Shown here: in pieces, positions 26,561 through 36,231 of the stretch
How the letters are laid out: each line of letters begins with the position of its first letter
Position numbering within the stretch: the stretch's first letter is position 1
DNA from: CAYYNQ01 sp964473105
GTDB taxonomy: Bacteria > Sumerlaeota > Sumerlaeia > MVZB01
Reading direction: 5' to 3'
NCBI GenBank assembly: GCA_964473105.1
Contig: CAYYNQ010000009.1
Coordinates: forward strand, 1-63,938
Length of the DNA: 63,938 bases
Translations under genes and position numbers: made by a program
Notes under the pieces: model-generated
What the model was told of the DNA's origin: nothing
Databases searched by the model: none
The model's input: only the letters and a program-made list of their open reading frames with translations

Positions 26561-29500
26561 TTATTGCAGGGGGACGTCATGTTCGGGGTTCCGGGGCCGG
26601 GGGCCGAAAAATGCATACAATGCCGGGAGCACAAGCAGTGTCAGCAGGTTTGCCGAGATCACCCCGCCCAGGACAACGGTTGCCAGGGGTCGTTGCACCT
26701 CGGCTCCCACCCCTGTATTGAAGGCCATCGGGATGAACCCGAGGCCTGCGACCAGGGCTGTCATTAACACGGGGCGAAGCCGCAGCAAGGCGCTTTGTTC
26801 AATGGCCTCGAACAGTGCCACCCCCTGGCCCAGCAACTGACGGATCATGGAGACCATCACGAGACCGGCGAGGATGGCCACGCCTGAAACCGCCACGAAC
26901 CCGACCCCCGCCGAAATGGTGAACGGCATGTCACGCAGCCAGAGCGCGAGGATTCCCCCCAGGGTGGCAAAGGGTGCACCGGTGAAAATCAGCAGGGTGT
27001 CCCGGATGGAGTCTGTGCTCATGTAAAGCAGCAGCAGGATCAGCGACAGCGCCAGGGGGACGACGATCATCAGCCTGGCCCGCGCACGTTCGAAATGCTC
27101 GAATTGGCCCGTGTAGGTGACATGGTAACCGGCAGGGAGGTCGAGTTCCTGGCCCAGACGGTGCTGCACCTCCTCCACGAAGCCCGCCACGTCGCGTTCA
27201 CTGACATTGCACTGGACCACGATGCGTCGCCTTTGCCATTCGCGAGTGATCGTCGACGGCCCCTCGACCTGTCGGATTTGTGCCAGTCGCGCGAGGGGAA
27301 TGCGTGCCCCGCCTACAGCCGGGATCAGGATGCGACTGATGGCTTCCGGATCCCGGCGATATTCCTCCCCCAGCCGAACCACCAGGTCGAATTGCCTCTG
27401 GCCTTCCCTGATCCTGCCGATTTTCCGGGTCCCGATCGACTCGATCACCTCCAGCACATGACGTGCAGGCACGCCATGACGGGCGATCGCCTCCTGGTCG
27501 ACAACGATCTCCATGATGGGTTGGCCGGTTATTTGTTCGGTGTAGATGTCGGCATTTCCACGGATCGTTTTGATTATGGATTCCACATCGGCGGCCTTGG
27601 CCTTGAGGACCTCAAGGTCATCGCCGAAAATCTTGATGCCGAGGTCTGTTCGGATTCCGGCGACCATCTCGTTGACCCGCATCTCGATCGGTTGCGTGAA
27701 GATCATCCGCATGCCGGGCAGGCCGGAGAGTTCATCGCGCATAAGCGAGCTCAATTCTTCCTGGGTTTGGGCACGTGTCCACTGCTCACGGGGCGTGAGT
27801 GTCATGAAGACATCGGAAAGTTCAATGCCCATAGGGTCGGTGGCGACCTCGGCCGTGCCGGTTCGTGTCCAGATGTTCTCCACTTCATCGGGAAAAGTTT
27901 CCATGACCCATTTCTCCATGCGGGTTCCGTAACGGACGGACTCCTCCAGGGAGACACCGGAGAGGCGGACCGTGTTGATGACAATCCCCATTTCTGACAG
28001 CCGGGGTATGAACTCGGCGCCGATGTGTGACGCGAGCCAGAGGCCCCCGCCAACCAGGGCGACCGCAGCCATGATGAAGATCGCCCGTGCACGGATCGCA
28101 GCGCGTACAACCGGCCGGTAACACCACTTGGCGGCCCGTATAATGAAGTTCTCCCGCTTCCTGACTTGCCGAGGCAGCAGCAGGCTGGCAAGTACCGGCA
28201 TCAGCGTCAGGGAGAGAACCAGGGATCCCAACAGGGCGAAAATCACCGTCAGTGCCATCGGCCTGAACAGTCTGCCTTCAATTCCTTCCAGGGTGAGGAT
28301 CGGGAGGTAGACAACCATGATGATCAGTTCGCCAAACATGGTCGGCCTGCGCACCTCAATCGAGGCGTCCCGCACGATTTCCAGAACCGACCGCCGTCCC
28401 CTTGGACCGGAGAGGTGCCGCACGCTGTTCTCCACCATGATCACGGAACTGTCGACAATCAGGCCGAAGTCAATGGCCCCAAGGCTCATCAGGCTCCCGG
28501 CAATCCCGAAGCGCAGCATGCCATTGAAGGCGAATAGCATGGATAATGGAATGGCCAGGGCCACGATCAGGCCTGCGCGTAGATTACCGAGGAAGATAAA
28601 CAGCACTGCAATCACAAGCAGCGCGCCCTCGAAAAGGTTGACCTTGACCGTGTTGATGACCCTATCAATGAGATTTGTGCGTTCGTAAAGAGGACGCACC
28701 TCCACTCCCGGCGGTAGTGAGGCCCTGATTTCATCCATCCGTCTTTTCAGCTGGTTGGTCACTTCTTTGCTGTTTTCACCCATCAGCATGAAACCCAGGC
28801 CGAGTACAACTTCACCTTCGCCATTTGCGGTGCAGGCTCCATGCCGGATTTCGTGGGCGATCTCAACATTTGCCACGTCGCTGATGCGGATCGGGATTCC
28901 GTCATGGGCGGTGATGACGATATTGCCGATCTCCCCGGTATTCGTTGTCAGGCTGATGCCGCGCACCAGGTAGAGTTCGCCCGCCTGCGTGATGTTTCCG
29001 CCACCGACGTTCAGGTTGTTTTTTTCAAGGGCCTCGAAAATATCGTCGAGCGTGAGGTCGTATTTGATCAGGCGGGCGAGATCCACCAGCACGTGGAACT
29101 GTTTGCGCTTGCCGCCCCAGGTATTGACCTCGGCGACTCCGGGTACCGCCCTCAGGCGTGGCTTGATCACCCAGTCATGAAGGGTCGTCAATTCCTCGAT
29201 GCTGTATCCCTCGCCGGTGACCACATAGTGATAGACTTCGCCCAGTCCCGTTGCCATCGGCCCTAGGGCCGGACGTGATATTTCACCGGGAAGTTCCACG
29301 GTCTGGAGCCGTTCCATCACCAGTTGCCGGGCCAGGTAGATGTCGGTCCCGTCCTCAAAAATCACCGTGATCTGCGAGAGGCCGAACTTCGAGATCGAAC
29401 GGACGTCGGCGAGTCCGGTCAGCCCGGAAATAGCCTGCTCAATCGGGAATGTGATCTGCTGTTCGATCTCCAGTGGTGACAGGGCCGGCGCGGTGGTGTT

Positions 29501-29647
29501 GACCTGGACCTGTATGGGTGTCGTGTCTGGAAAGGCATCAATGGGCAGGTGACGGAGCGCCTGAAACCCGCTGCCGATAAGCACGAGGGAAAAGACAATG
29601 ACCAGGAACCGGTGTTCCAGACACCAGGTAATGATTCGCTCGAGCAT
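26561..29647 (-). CDS. CusA/CzcA-family heavy-metal RND efflux pump
   Basis: 1028 residues from the ATG preceded by AAGGA at eight bases; the frame extends 19 codons further without a better site. The sequence has the RND order: TM1 (FLVIVFSLVLIGSGF), a large periplasmic loop, TM2-6, a second loop and TM8-12. The second TM bundle includes DFGLIVDSSVIMVENSVRH, the Asp-containing segment used for proton relay in this family, and GTDIYLARQLV/LPGEISRP blocks typical of CusA/CzcA. It is preceded on the same strand by the adaptor gene (29856-31454). No outer-membrane factor gene is seen in the window. Copper/silver or zinc/cobalt/cadmium specificity cannot be read. Confidence 0.93.
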   Translation of the reverse strand: MLERIITWCLEHRFLVIVFSLVLIGSGFQALRHLPIDAFPDTTPIQVQVNTTAPALSPLEIEQQITFPIEQAISGLTGLADVRSISKFGLSQITVIFEDGTDIYLARQLVMERLQTVELPGEISRPALGPMATGLGEVYHYVVTGEGYSIEELTTLHDWVIKPRLRAVPGVAEVNTWGGKRKQFHVLVDLARLIKYDLTLDDIFEALEKNNLNVGGGNITQAGELYLVRGISLTTNTGEIGNIVITAHDGIPIRISDVANVEIAHEIRHGACTANGEGEVVLGLGFMLMGENSKEVTNQLKRRMDEIRASLPPGVEVRPLYERTNLIDRVINTVKVNLFEGALLVIAVLFIFLGNLRAGLIVALAIPLSMLFAFNGMLRFGIAGSLMSLGAIDFGLIVDSSVIMVENSVRHLSGPRGRRSVLEIVRDASIEVRRPTMFGELIIMVVYLPILTLEGIEGRLFRPMALTVIFALLGSLVLSLTLMPVLASLLLPRQVRKRENFIIRAAKWCYRPVVRAAIRARAIFIMAAVALVGGGLWLASHIGAEFIPRLSEMGIVINTVRLSGVSLEESVRYGTRMEKWVMETFPDEVENIWTRTGTAEVATDPMGIELSDVFMTLTPREQWTRAQTQEELSSLMRDELSGLPGMRMIFTQPIEMRVNEMVAGIRTDLGIKIFGDDLEVLKAKAADVESIIKTIRGNADIYTEQITGQPIMEIVVDQEAIARHGVPARHVLEVIESIGTRKIGRIREGQRQFDLVVRLGEEYRRDPEAISRILIPAVGGARIPLARLAQIRQVEGPSTITREWQRRRIVVQCNVSERDVAGFVEEVQHRLGQELDLPAGYHVTYTGQFEHFERARARLMIVVPLALSLILLLLYMSTDSIRDTLLIFTGAPFATLGGILALWLRDMPFTISAGVGFVAVSGVAILAGLVMVSMIRQLLGQGVALFEAIEQSALLRLRPVLMTALVAGLGFIPMAFNTGVGAEVQRPLATVVLGGVISANLLTLLVLPALYAFFGPRPRNPEHDVPLQ

Positions 29648-29855
29648 TGACACGGTCCTTTTCCTGTCGGTGATTGTCCCTTGATCCGGTGCGCTCAATT
29701 CCACGGGTCGTAAAAATACAGGTCTTCGGGTTTCAAGATATTAATGATCAATGATCCGGAGGCGGGGTTTTCCTGTGACAGAAGCGGCCTGGTCTCGATA
29801 GCGCGTCCATGACGGTTCGCGGACCGTGGGGAAAATTTCGGAATTGCAGGTTGGT

Positions 29856-31454
29856 CTAGGACTCCTGCCTGCCCAAACCAGCCTCGCAGCATCCCGCGCC
29901 GATACTACCCTTCATGATCTCGGTCTTGAGCAGGAAACTGCCCGTGGTGACAATTTCATCGTTTTCCTCAAGGCCCTCTTCCACCACATAGAACCGGTCG
30001 GTATCATAACCAATCCGGACTTTTTTCGGGGTAAACAGCATATCGCTTTGGCGTGTAAAAACTACGTTGCAGCAACCTTCCCATTGAACGGCGTCCTTGG
30101 GGACAACCAGCGTGGGTTCTTTGTCCCGGATACTGATCACTGCCTTGCCATACATTCCACTGCGTAGCAGTCCATCCGCATTGTCAACCTCCGTGCGAAC
30201 CTTGAGTGTCCGGGTCCTGTGGTCGACATGTGAGCTCACCCAGGTGACGGTGCCCCCGCGACGTTCGCCCGGGATTCCCTCCACCTCAAGCACAACGGGC
30301 TGGCCGATGCGCACCTTCGGCACATCGGATTCATAGACTTCCAGCATGGCCCACATCTTGGATGTGTCTGCAATGGAGAGCAGTGAGGCTTTGGTGTCCA
30401 CGACTTCCCCAACCACGGCATTGCGTTCAACAACCACCCCGGGGAAAGGGGCCGTGAGTGGGAGTAGAGAGGAGTTTGCATGGCCCTTGGAAAATTTGCT
30501 GATCTGGTCATCCGAAATTCCCAGGTTCCGCAGACGTTGCTGTGCTCCTGCCAGTGCAATACGGCTTTTGGTCAATTTCGTTTCTGCCTGCAGCATGTCG
30601 CGCTCGGTCCCCGCCCGTTTTTCGAGCAGGCGTAACTCGATCGCATGGTTTTTCTCCCAGAGATTGACCAGGGTTTGTGCCTGCAGATACTCGGACCGGG
30701 CTGTTCCAAGGCCCGCCGAATCCACGAGAGCCAGGACTTCCCCGGCCTGAACGGCCTCTCCCAGGTCTTTCCGGACCGCACTCACCGTCCCGGGAGAGCG
30801 TGTTGCCAGCCGGGCGTAACGATTGCCGTCGTACGTCATCTCCAGGTTGCAGCTGATGGATTGCGTGATCTCTCGCCGTTCGACCCGTGCATACTCCAGC
30901 CCTGCGATGCTTGCTGTCTCAGGTGAGAGGAACTGAACCTGAAGGCTGCTGGTGTTGCAGGTAATGGCTGGTGTGCGCTGGCTGCGGGGGACTGCCGGTC
31001 CGTCAAGAAGTTCAAGCAGTGGGGAGGTTGCAGACTGTTGCTTGTCCGGCTCCGGGGCATCCAGCAGTTCGGGGTTGCAGATGGTGCACTGGGATTCCGG
31101 TATTTCGTGCCCTGCGCACCAGTCGTTGACGGCCTTGAAGCCGGGGATCACCCAGGGATTGCATTTCGTGCAAAAGGCCTCAGGGACACCATGCCCGTGG
31201 CAAAAGCCCATGGCCTCGATTAATGCCTCATCACAAAAGGGGCATTTCCCCGGGGGCAACTGGTGGGCGCAGAGATCCGCCGCATGACCATGATCATGGC
31301 CATGGTGCTCATGACTGTCTTCAGTCCCGCCCCGGTGGGTGTTCTGTCGCGATGCAAGACCCGGCAACCAACCCTGATGATAGGCCATAGCCCCGAGCAC
31401 GACTAGCGCAGCCAGGATCAGCCCGGTGAAGGTGGATGTCGACTTCCTCATCAT
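29856..31454 (-). CDS. CusB-type periplasmic adaptor of the RND pump with three C/H metal-binding modules
   Basis: 532 residues with an N-terminal membrane anchor (TGLILAALVVLGAMAY) and a His-rich stretch (HEHHGHDHGH). Three tandem C-x(1-2)-H-x6-CxxC modules follow within residues 60-135: CAHQLPPGKCPFC, CHGHGVPEAFCTKC and CAGHEIPESQCTIC. The rest is the lipoyl/hairpin/beta-barrel adaptor fold, with a coiled-coil hairpin around LLEKRAGTERDMLQAETKL. The His cluster and Cys modules suggest metal capture before transfer to the pump. It starts ATGATG behind a promoter at 31478-31505 and is separated from the pump gene by 208 bases. Confidence 0.88.
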   Translation of the reverse strand: MMRKSTSTFTGLILAALVVLGAMAYHQGWLPGLASRQNTHRGGTEDSHEHHGHDHGHAADLCAHQLPPGKCPFCDEALIEAMGFCHGHGVPEAFCTKCNPWVIPGFKAVNDWCAGHEIPESQCTICNPELLDAPEPDKQQSATSPLLELLDGPAVPRSQRTPAITCNTSSLQVQFLSPETASIAGLEYARVERREITQSISCNLEMTYDGNRYARLATRSPGTVSAVRKDLGEAVQAGEVLALVDSAGLGTARSEYLQAQTLVNLWEKNHAIELRLLEKRAGTERDMLQAETKLTKSRIALAGAQQRLRNLGISDDQISKFSKGHANSSLLPLTAPFPGVVVERNAVVGEVVDTKASLLSIADTSKMWAMLEVYESDVPKVRIGQPVVLEVEGIPGERRGGTVTWVSSHVDHRTRTLKVRTEVDNADGLLRSGMYGKAVISIRDKEPTLVVPKDAVQWEGCCNVVFTRQSDMLFTPKKVRIGYDTDRFYVVEEGLEENDEIVTTGSFLLKTEIMKGSIGAGCCEAGLGRQES

Positions 31455-31778
31455 GATCTCGATTTGGCCATGGGGGCATTATAACATTAATTTGGGCCGT
31501 CCCAAGGACAAATTTCGTTGGTAAGTCCAGCTTGGATGGCTGAAATCGAATGATTTTATCCGGTCCGGCCGGCATTTTGCTGTCCTAGGTAACAGGATCA
31601 AGCCGGAATGAATTTCTCAACCCAACCGGCCGTTGGGATCGTGTGAATCAAGGCCGATATCATCATCAGACAAAATATAATCAATGCAATGACCGTGATG
31701 GCCGACCCTGAAGATCTTGCAAGTAAAGTTTTCAACCAGGATCTTCACGAATATGATCAGGGAAAACAGGGGCTGATA
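31455..31778. other. Intergenic region containing the adaptor promoter
   Basis: Apart from the promoter just upstream of 31454, I see no gene. A GAAGATC ... GATCTTC inverted repeat (about 31711-31747) lies downstream of the threonine aldolase gene with a long loop; no T-run follows. Confidence 0.5.
31478..31505 (-). promoter_or_regulatory. Sigma-70-type promoter for the metal efflux operon
   Basis: On the minus strand TTGGGA (31500-31505), a 16-base spacer and a perfect TATAAT (31478-31483) lie about 24 bases before the adaptor ATG at 31454. No CueR/MerR-type dyad with a 19-20 base spacer is evident. Confidence 0.65.
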
Positions 31779-32792
31779 TCAACTGAAGTAGTGCCGCAGG
31801 ATCGAGATGACATTGCGGATATCATCCGTATTGACATCAAGGTGAGTCACGAGGCGGATGTTTCTGCCGCCGCGAAGGATGATTCCCTGCGCCTTCATGT
31901 CTTCCTCGATTCGTGTTGAAAACGGATCGGGGATCCGGACAAAGACCATGTTGGTCTGCGCATCCGCATAATCAACGGTCAGTGCGTCGATTTCATCCAG
32001 TCCCGATGCCAGCAACGCTGCATTGGCATGATCCTCCCCGAGCCGGGTGACATTGTTCTCGAGGGCGTAACTTCCGGCCGCGGCGAGAACCCCGGCCTGG
32101 CGCATCCCGCCGCCCAGCACCTTTCTCCAGCGGCGTGCCTCCCGGATGAAGGATCTCGATGAGCAGAGAACGGACCCGGCCGGTGATCCCAGCCCCTTGG
32201 ATAAACAGATGGATGTGGAATCGAAGTTGCGCGCAATCTCGGCCACAGGGACATTTCGCTTGATGCATGCGTTGAAAATCCGGGCGCCGTCAAGGTGCAG
32301 TTTCAACCCGTGTTCCAGGGCGAGCGTACGGGCCTGTGCGTGGTATTCGACGGGAAGCGCAATTCCAGCCCGTGTGTTTTCCAGGCAAAGCAGGCGGGTC
32401 CGCGCATAGTGGAAATTATCGGGTTTGATGACCTCGGCGACTCGCTCCAGGTCCAGCGTCCCGTCAGGTTCAAATTCGATCGGCTGCGGCTGGATGGATC
32501 CCAGCACGGCCGCACCCCCGCCCTCCGACATATAGGTGTGGGCCTTCTGGCCGACGATATATTCATCACCCCGCCCGCAATGGGTCAACAGGGCGATCAG
32601 GTTGGTCTGGGTCCCGCTGGGGGCGAACAGGGCGGCCTCGGTGCCCAGCATGCCGGCGGCCAGTTCCTCGAGGCCATTGACCGCCGGGTCATCTCCATAG
32701 ACATCGTCACCGACCTCGGCTTCAGCCATCACTATCCGCATGACCGGTGATGGTCTTGTGACAGTATCGCTACGGAGGTCAATGGTTTTCAT
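31779..32792 (-). CDS. ltaE: Low-specificity L-threonine aldolase
   Basis: About 337 residues starting at the ATG that gives the standard N-terminus MKTIDLRSDTVTRP; ATGs at 32804 and 32858 are alternatives and none has an ideal ribosome site. The PLP-dependent fold-type I pattern is clear: GDDVYGDDP, APSGTQTN, HLDGARIFNA and the PLP-binding Lys in ICLSKGLGSP (about residue 195). It cleaves threonine or allo-threonine to glycine and acetaldehyde. It is alone, about 286 bases after the SDR gene, and its connection with the surrounding sugar genes is unclear. Confidence 0.9.
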   Translation of the reverse strand: MKTIDLRSDTVTRPSPVMRIVMAEAEVGDDVYGDDPAVNGLEELAAGMLGTEAALFAPSGTQTNLIALLTHCGRGDEYIVGQKAHTYMSEGGGAAVLGSIQPQPIEFEPDGTLDLERVAEVIKPDNFHYARTRLLCLENTRAGIALPVEYHAQARTLALEHGLKLHLDGARIFNACIKRNVPVAEIARNFDSTSICLSKGLGSPAGSVLCSSRSFIREARRWRKVLGGGMRQAGVLAAAGSYALENNVTRLGEDHANAALLASGLDEIDALTVDYADAQTNMVFVRIPDPFSTRIEEDMKAQGIILRGGRNIRLVTHLDVNTDDIRNVISILRHYFS

Positions 32793-33077
32793 CTCTCCGG
32801 ACATGGGGTCATTTTCGCAGCCACGGGCGTAAGCGCAATTAATAATTCCCCTGTCCATAATTTACACAGGGGGTGAGGTATGCAGGGAGGATATCTTCCA
32901 CGCGCCGGGTCGCAGGCAACTTGGGAGATGTCGGGGTTGGTCAGGCGGGATCAACACGAAGAAACGCCCGGGATCTTTCCCGGATCGAGACAACGCTCCC
33001 TTCCCATCTTTCGTGACCCGGCGGGAGTATTGATGAAAGGGCGACCGCGGCCAATGGTCGCGATGATTTTCTTTGGG

Positions 33078-33839
33078 TCAACCGGGCAGCATGACCCGAC
33101 CGCCGCTGGCAACCAGGGTCTGTCCGGTCATGAAGGATGATTCCTCGCTGATCAGGAAGCGTGCCAGCGCCGCGATTTCCCCGGGCTGGCCGATCCGCTC
33201 CATCGGGGTGGCCTTGATCATCTCCGCAATGGTTTCATCAGTGAGCGTCCCGGCCATCTCGGTCTCGATCAGGCCGGGGCTGATACAGTTGATCCGGATA
33301 TTGTCGGCGGCCCAAGCCTCGGCACAGCAGCGTGTCAGGGCGATGACAGCCGCCTTGGATGTGGAATAGGGGACCTGGTACGCGCGCGGACGCAGCCCGG
33401 CAATCGACGCGAACGTGACGATCCGGCCGAACTTCCGCTCGATCATTTCATCCTTGACGGCATAGATCATGTTGAACGTCCCGTCGAGGTTGATGTTCAA
33501 GGTTTTTTTCCAGATTTCCCAGGTCACGTCGGAGGCGGGCATCGGGAATGCAACCCCGGCACTGGTGACCAGGATATCGATAGGCCCGAGGGCAGCACGT
33601 GCCTCGCCGACGCAACGGTGTGCTTCCTCGGGTTGTGATACATCGGCGGCAATCGTGACCGCATTGCCGCCGGCAGATCGGATTTCCTCCTGTGCTTGTT
33701 CAGCATCAAGGGACCGGGAATGGTAAACAAGGGCCACACGGGCACCTTCGCCGGACAGTCGTAACGCTACGGCCTTGCCCAGGCCACGTGTGCCTCCCGT
33801 GACCAGTGCCGTTTTTCCCTCGAATGCAGGAGTAGTCAT
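33078..33839 (-). CDS. SDR-family oxidoreductase
   Basis: 253 residues; ATG preceded by GGAAGGAAG. The cofactor motif is TGGTRGLG (residues about 14-21), the active site has Ser in FASIAGL and YSTSK (Tyr/Lys), and GLIETEMAG follows. It is the last gene of the operon that begins with the aldehyde dehydrogenase, 39 bases after the second MR/MLE gene. In that context a sugar or sugar-acid dehydrogenase is likelier than FabG, but FabG-like activity cannot be excluded. Confidence 0.88.
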   Translation of the reverse strand: MTTPAFEGKTALVTGGTRGLGKAVALRLSGEGARVALVYHSRSLDAEQAQEEIRSAGGNAVTIAADVSQPEEAHRCVGEARAALGPIDILVTSAGVAFPMPASDVTWEIWKKTLNINLDGTFNMIYAVKDEMIERKFGRIVTFASIAGLRPRAYQVPYSTSKAAVIALTRCCAEAWAADNIRINCISPGLIETEMAGTLTDETIAEMIKATPMERIGQPGEIAALARFLISEESSFMTGQTLVASGGRVMLPG

Positions 33840-33878
33840 GAATCTTCCTTCCGGGTGGGTCGATCTGGGGATCCTTAT

Positions 33879-35024
33879 TCAGGACCAGTCATCAACAGCA
33901 TAGCGGTTTACCGCATCATCGTCAAAGCGAAGACCAATGCCGGCCTGCTGCGGGACCGGGAGCTGCCCGTTGACCGGGGCGCCTGTTTCTTCCAGAAGGG
34001 CCCCGAAATTAAAAACCAGGAAATCTGCAAAGTATTCGACCATCACCACCGGGGGAAGTGACGCCGCCAGGGACACGTGCAGCTGGTGAAACCAGTGCGG
34101 ATAAAGGGGAATGTTTTTCTCTGTCGCCATGTGTGCGACTCGACTGAACTCGGTGATTCCGCCCAGCACGGCCGCGTCCGGTTGCAGCATCTGGGCGGTG
34201 TTGAGGTCGAGAAGTTCGGCGAAGCCCCAGCGTGTCGCCTCGATTTCCCCGGTTGCAATCGGGACCCGGACGGCTTCGCGGATTTCGGCATGGCCCCGCA
34301 TATCATCGGGGATCAGGGGTTCCTCGATCCAGAATGGATCAAACTCTGCCAGCTGATGGATGTCGCGAATCGCCGAGTCGGCGTCCGCCCAGGCATTGTT
34401 GGCATCCAGCATCAGGAGCCTGTCCGGACCCAGGACTTCACGGGCGGCCCGGACACGCCGGATCTCCTCTTCCAGCGAAAGCCGGCCGATCTTGATCTTG
34501 ACGGCGTCGAACCCGGCATCAACATATCCGGACACCTCGTCGACCACCTTTTCAACGGGGGCGACATCATTCCAGTAGTATCCGCCGCTGGCGTAGCAGG
34601 GGACCGTCCCCGTCGCGGATTCGCCAAGCAGTTTGTGGAGAGGCAAATCCCGTGCCCGGGCGATGATGTCCCAGGCTGCAATATCGATGGTGCTGATTGC
34701 GCGCTGGGCCGCCCCCCGTCGTCCCAGCAGGATTGCATCGGTGTACATAGTTGTGTAGATCTCATCGATCGAGGCGGGATCCTTCCCGATGACATGATCC
34801 CTGAGAAGATCCCTTACGAACGCGGTGACAAGATGACCGCAGCGGTTTCCGCTGTAGCAAAACCCTCGGCCTTCGATCCCCGACCGTGTGCGAATGCGTG
34901 TGATGGTGTAGAAACGCTGGGTCAGGTCCCGGGTTGAGAAGCCAAGCGGCTTCTCCAGCGGGACCGCCACGGTGCGTGCATGGACCGATTCGATTGGGTC
35001 ATCCAGAAGCGGGTGATTGATCAT
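33879..35024 (-). CDS. Mandelate racemase/muconate lactonizing enzyme family protein (sugar-acid dehydratase-like), paralogue 2
   Basis: 381 residues from the ATG with AAGGAGG eight bases upstream. Enolase-superfamily catalytic groups are in order: KIKIG (KxK) near residue 165, LDANNAW (metal Asp), WIEEPL (metal Glu), ATGEIEA (metal Glu), QPDAAVLGG (Asp of the dyad) and YPHWFHQLHVS (His). The His-Asp dyad places it in the mandelate racemase subgroup, which includes galactarate, fuconate and other sugar-acid dehydratases. It lies 13 bases after the stop of a clear paralogue. The exact acid sugar is unknown. Confidence 0.87.
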   Translation of the reverse strand: MINHPLLDDPIESVHARTVAVPLEKPLGFSTRDLTQRFYTITRIRTRSGIEGRGFCYSGNRCGHLVTAFVRDLLRDHVIGKDPASIDEIYTTMYTDAILLGRRGAAQRAISTIDIAAWDIIARARDLPLHKLLGESATGTVPCYASGGYYWNDVAPVEKVVDEVSGYVDAGFDAVKIKIGRLSLEEEIRRVRAAREVLGPDRLLMLDANNAWADADSAIRDIHQLAEFDPFWIEEPLIPDDMRGHAEIREAVRVPIATGEIEATRWGFAELLDLNTAQMLQPDAAVLGGITEFSRVAHMATEKNIPLYPHWFHQLHVSLAASLPPVVMVEYFADFLVFNFGALLEETGAPVNGQLPVPQQAGIGLRFDDDAVNRYAVDDWS

Positions 35025-35037
35025 GTTCTGCCCCTCC

Positions 35038-36183
35038 TTACTCCCAGGCGTCCACGGCATAACGTTCCAGGGCGCGCGGGTTGAAGTTGAGGCCGATACC
35101 CGGATCATCGGGCAGGGGGAGACGACCGTTGACCGCGGGCGCCGAATCCTCCAGCAGTACCCCCAGGTTCAGGATCGAGTTGTCCGTGAAGTATTCAACC
35201 ATCCGTGTGATCGGGTTTGCGGCAGCCAGGGACACGTGCAGTTGATGCATTGCGTGGGGGTAGAGCGGCACCTGATGTTCGTCGGCCATCTCGGCCACCC
35301 TGATAAACTCGGAGATGCCACCCATTACCGTGGCGTCGGGCTGCAGCATGTCGGCGGCTTGTCGTTTGAGAAGCTCGTTGAATCCCCATCGGGTTGCCTC
35401 GATCTCACCGGTGGCGATCGGAACCCGGACAGATCTGCGGATTTCGGCGTGACCGAACACATCGTCCGGCAGGAGAGGCTCCTCGACCCAGAAGGGGTTG
35501 AACTCGGCCAGTGCGTTGATGTTATGGATAGCCGTGGCCGGGTCCTTCCAGGCATTGTTCGCATCCAGCATCAGCATGCGATCCGGACCGAGGGCTTCCC
35601 TGGCTGCGCGTGTCCGCATGAGTTCGTCCTGCAGGGGCAGGCGACCAACCTTGATCTTGACGGCATCAAATCCCGCATCAACGTATCCGGAGACCTCCCG
35701 GCGGATGTATTCCGCCGGATCCATGCCCTGCCGGTAGTAGCCGCCGCTGGCGTAACATGGGATTGAATCCAGGCTTGAATTGCCAAGCAGGCGGTGGAGG
35801 GACAGTCCGCGGGCTTTCGCAATGATGTCCCAGATCGCCGAGTCGATGGCGCTCATCGCCCTCAGGACGGCTCCGCGCCGTCCGAGCAGGAGGGCATCAC
35901 GGTACATCTCCATCCAGATTTCATGGACCTGTGCCGGGTCACGGCCGACGGCATGATCCGCGAGGAGTTCCCGGATAAACCCGGTGACCAGTTGACCGGA
36001 ACGGTCGCCGCTGTAGCAAAACCCCATGCCCTCAAGACCGTCATGGGTGCGAACGCGGGCGACGGTGTATTGGCGTTGTGTGAGCGAACGGGTTGAATGC
36101 GCCGGTGGATTTTCAAGTGGAACGGATACGGTAAGCGCCTGGATGCTGCTGATCGGGCTGTCGATGGGGGTCAGTGTTTCCAT
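35038..36183 (-). CDS. Mandelate racemase/muconate lactonizing enzyme family protein (sugar-acid dehydratase-like), paralogue 1
   Basis: 381 residues, ATG preceded by AGGATAAAC. It has the same length and catalytic layout as its downstream neighbour: KIKVG, LDANNAW, WVEEPL, ATGEIEA, QPDATVMGG and YPHAMHQLHVS. Differences cluster outside the active-site strands, for example in the N-terminal capping domain that shapes specificity in this family. The pair probably arose by tandem duplication and may act on different epimers or carry out dehydration and racemisation. It lies 48 bases after the ketopantoate-reductase-like gene, in the same operon. Confidence 0.87.
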   Translation of the reverse strand: METLTPIDSPISSIQALTVSVPLENPPAHSTRSLTQRQYTVARVRTHDGLEGMGFCYSGDRSGQLVTGFIRELLADHAVGRDPAQVHEIWMEMYRDALLLGRRGAVLRAMSAIDSAIWDIIAKARGLSLHRLLGNSSLDSIPCYASGGYYRQGMDPAEYIRREVSGYVDAGFDAVKIKVGRLPLQDELMRTRAAREALGPDRMLMLDANNAWKDPATAIHNINALAEFNPFWVEEPLLPDDVFGHAEIRRSVRVPIATGEIEATRWGFNELLKRQAADMLQPDATVMGGISEFIRVAEMADEHQVPLYPHAMHQLHVSLAAANPITRMVEYFTDNSILNLGVLLEDSAPAVNGRLPLPDDPGIGLNFNPRALERYAVDAWE

Positions 36184-36231
36184 GTTTATCCTGGCATTTT
36201 TCGCAATCGGGAACAGGCGGTTGTAACGGGG

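Noticed and set aside
27095..27997. 300-codon plus-strand frame inside the RND pump gene
   Set aside because: Antisense shadow of a strongly supported coding frame; composition rich in His/Asp/Gly without domain motifs.
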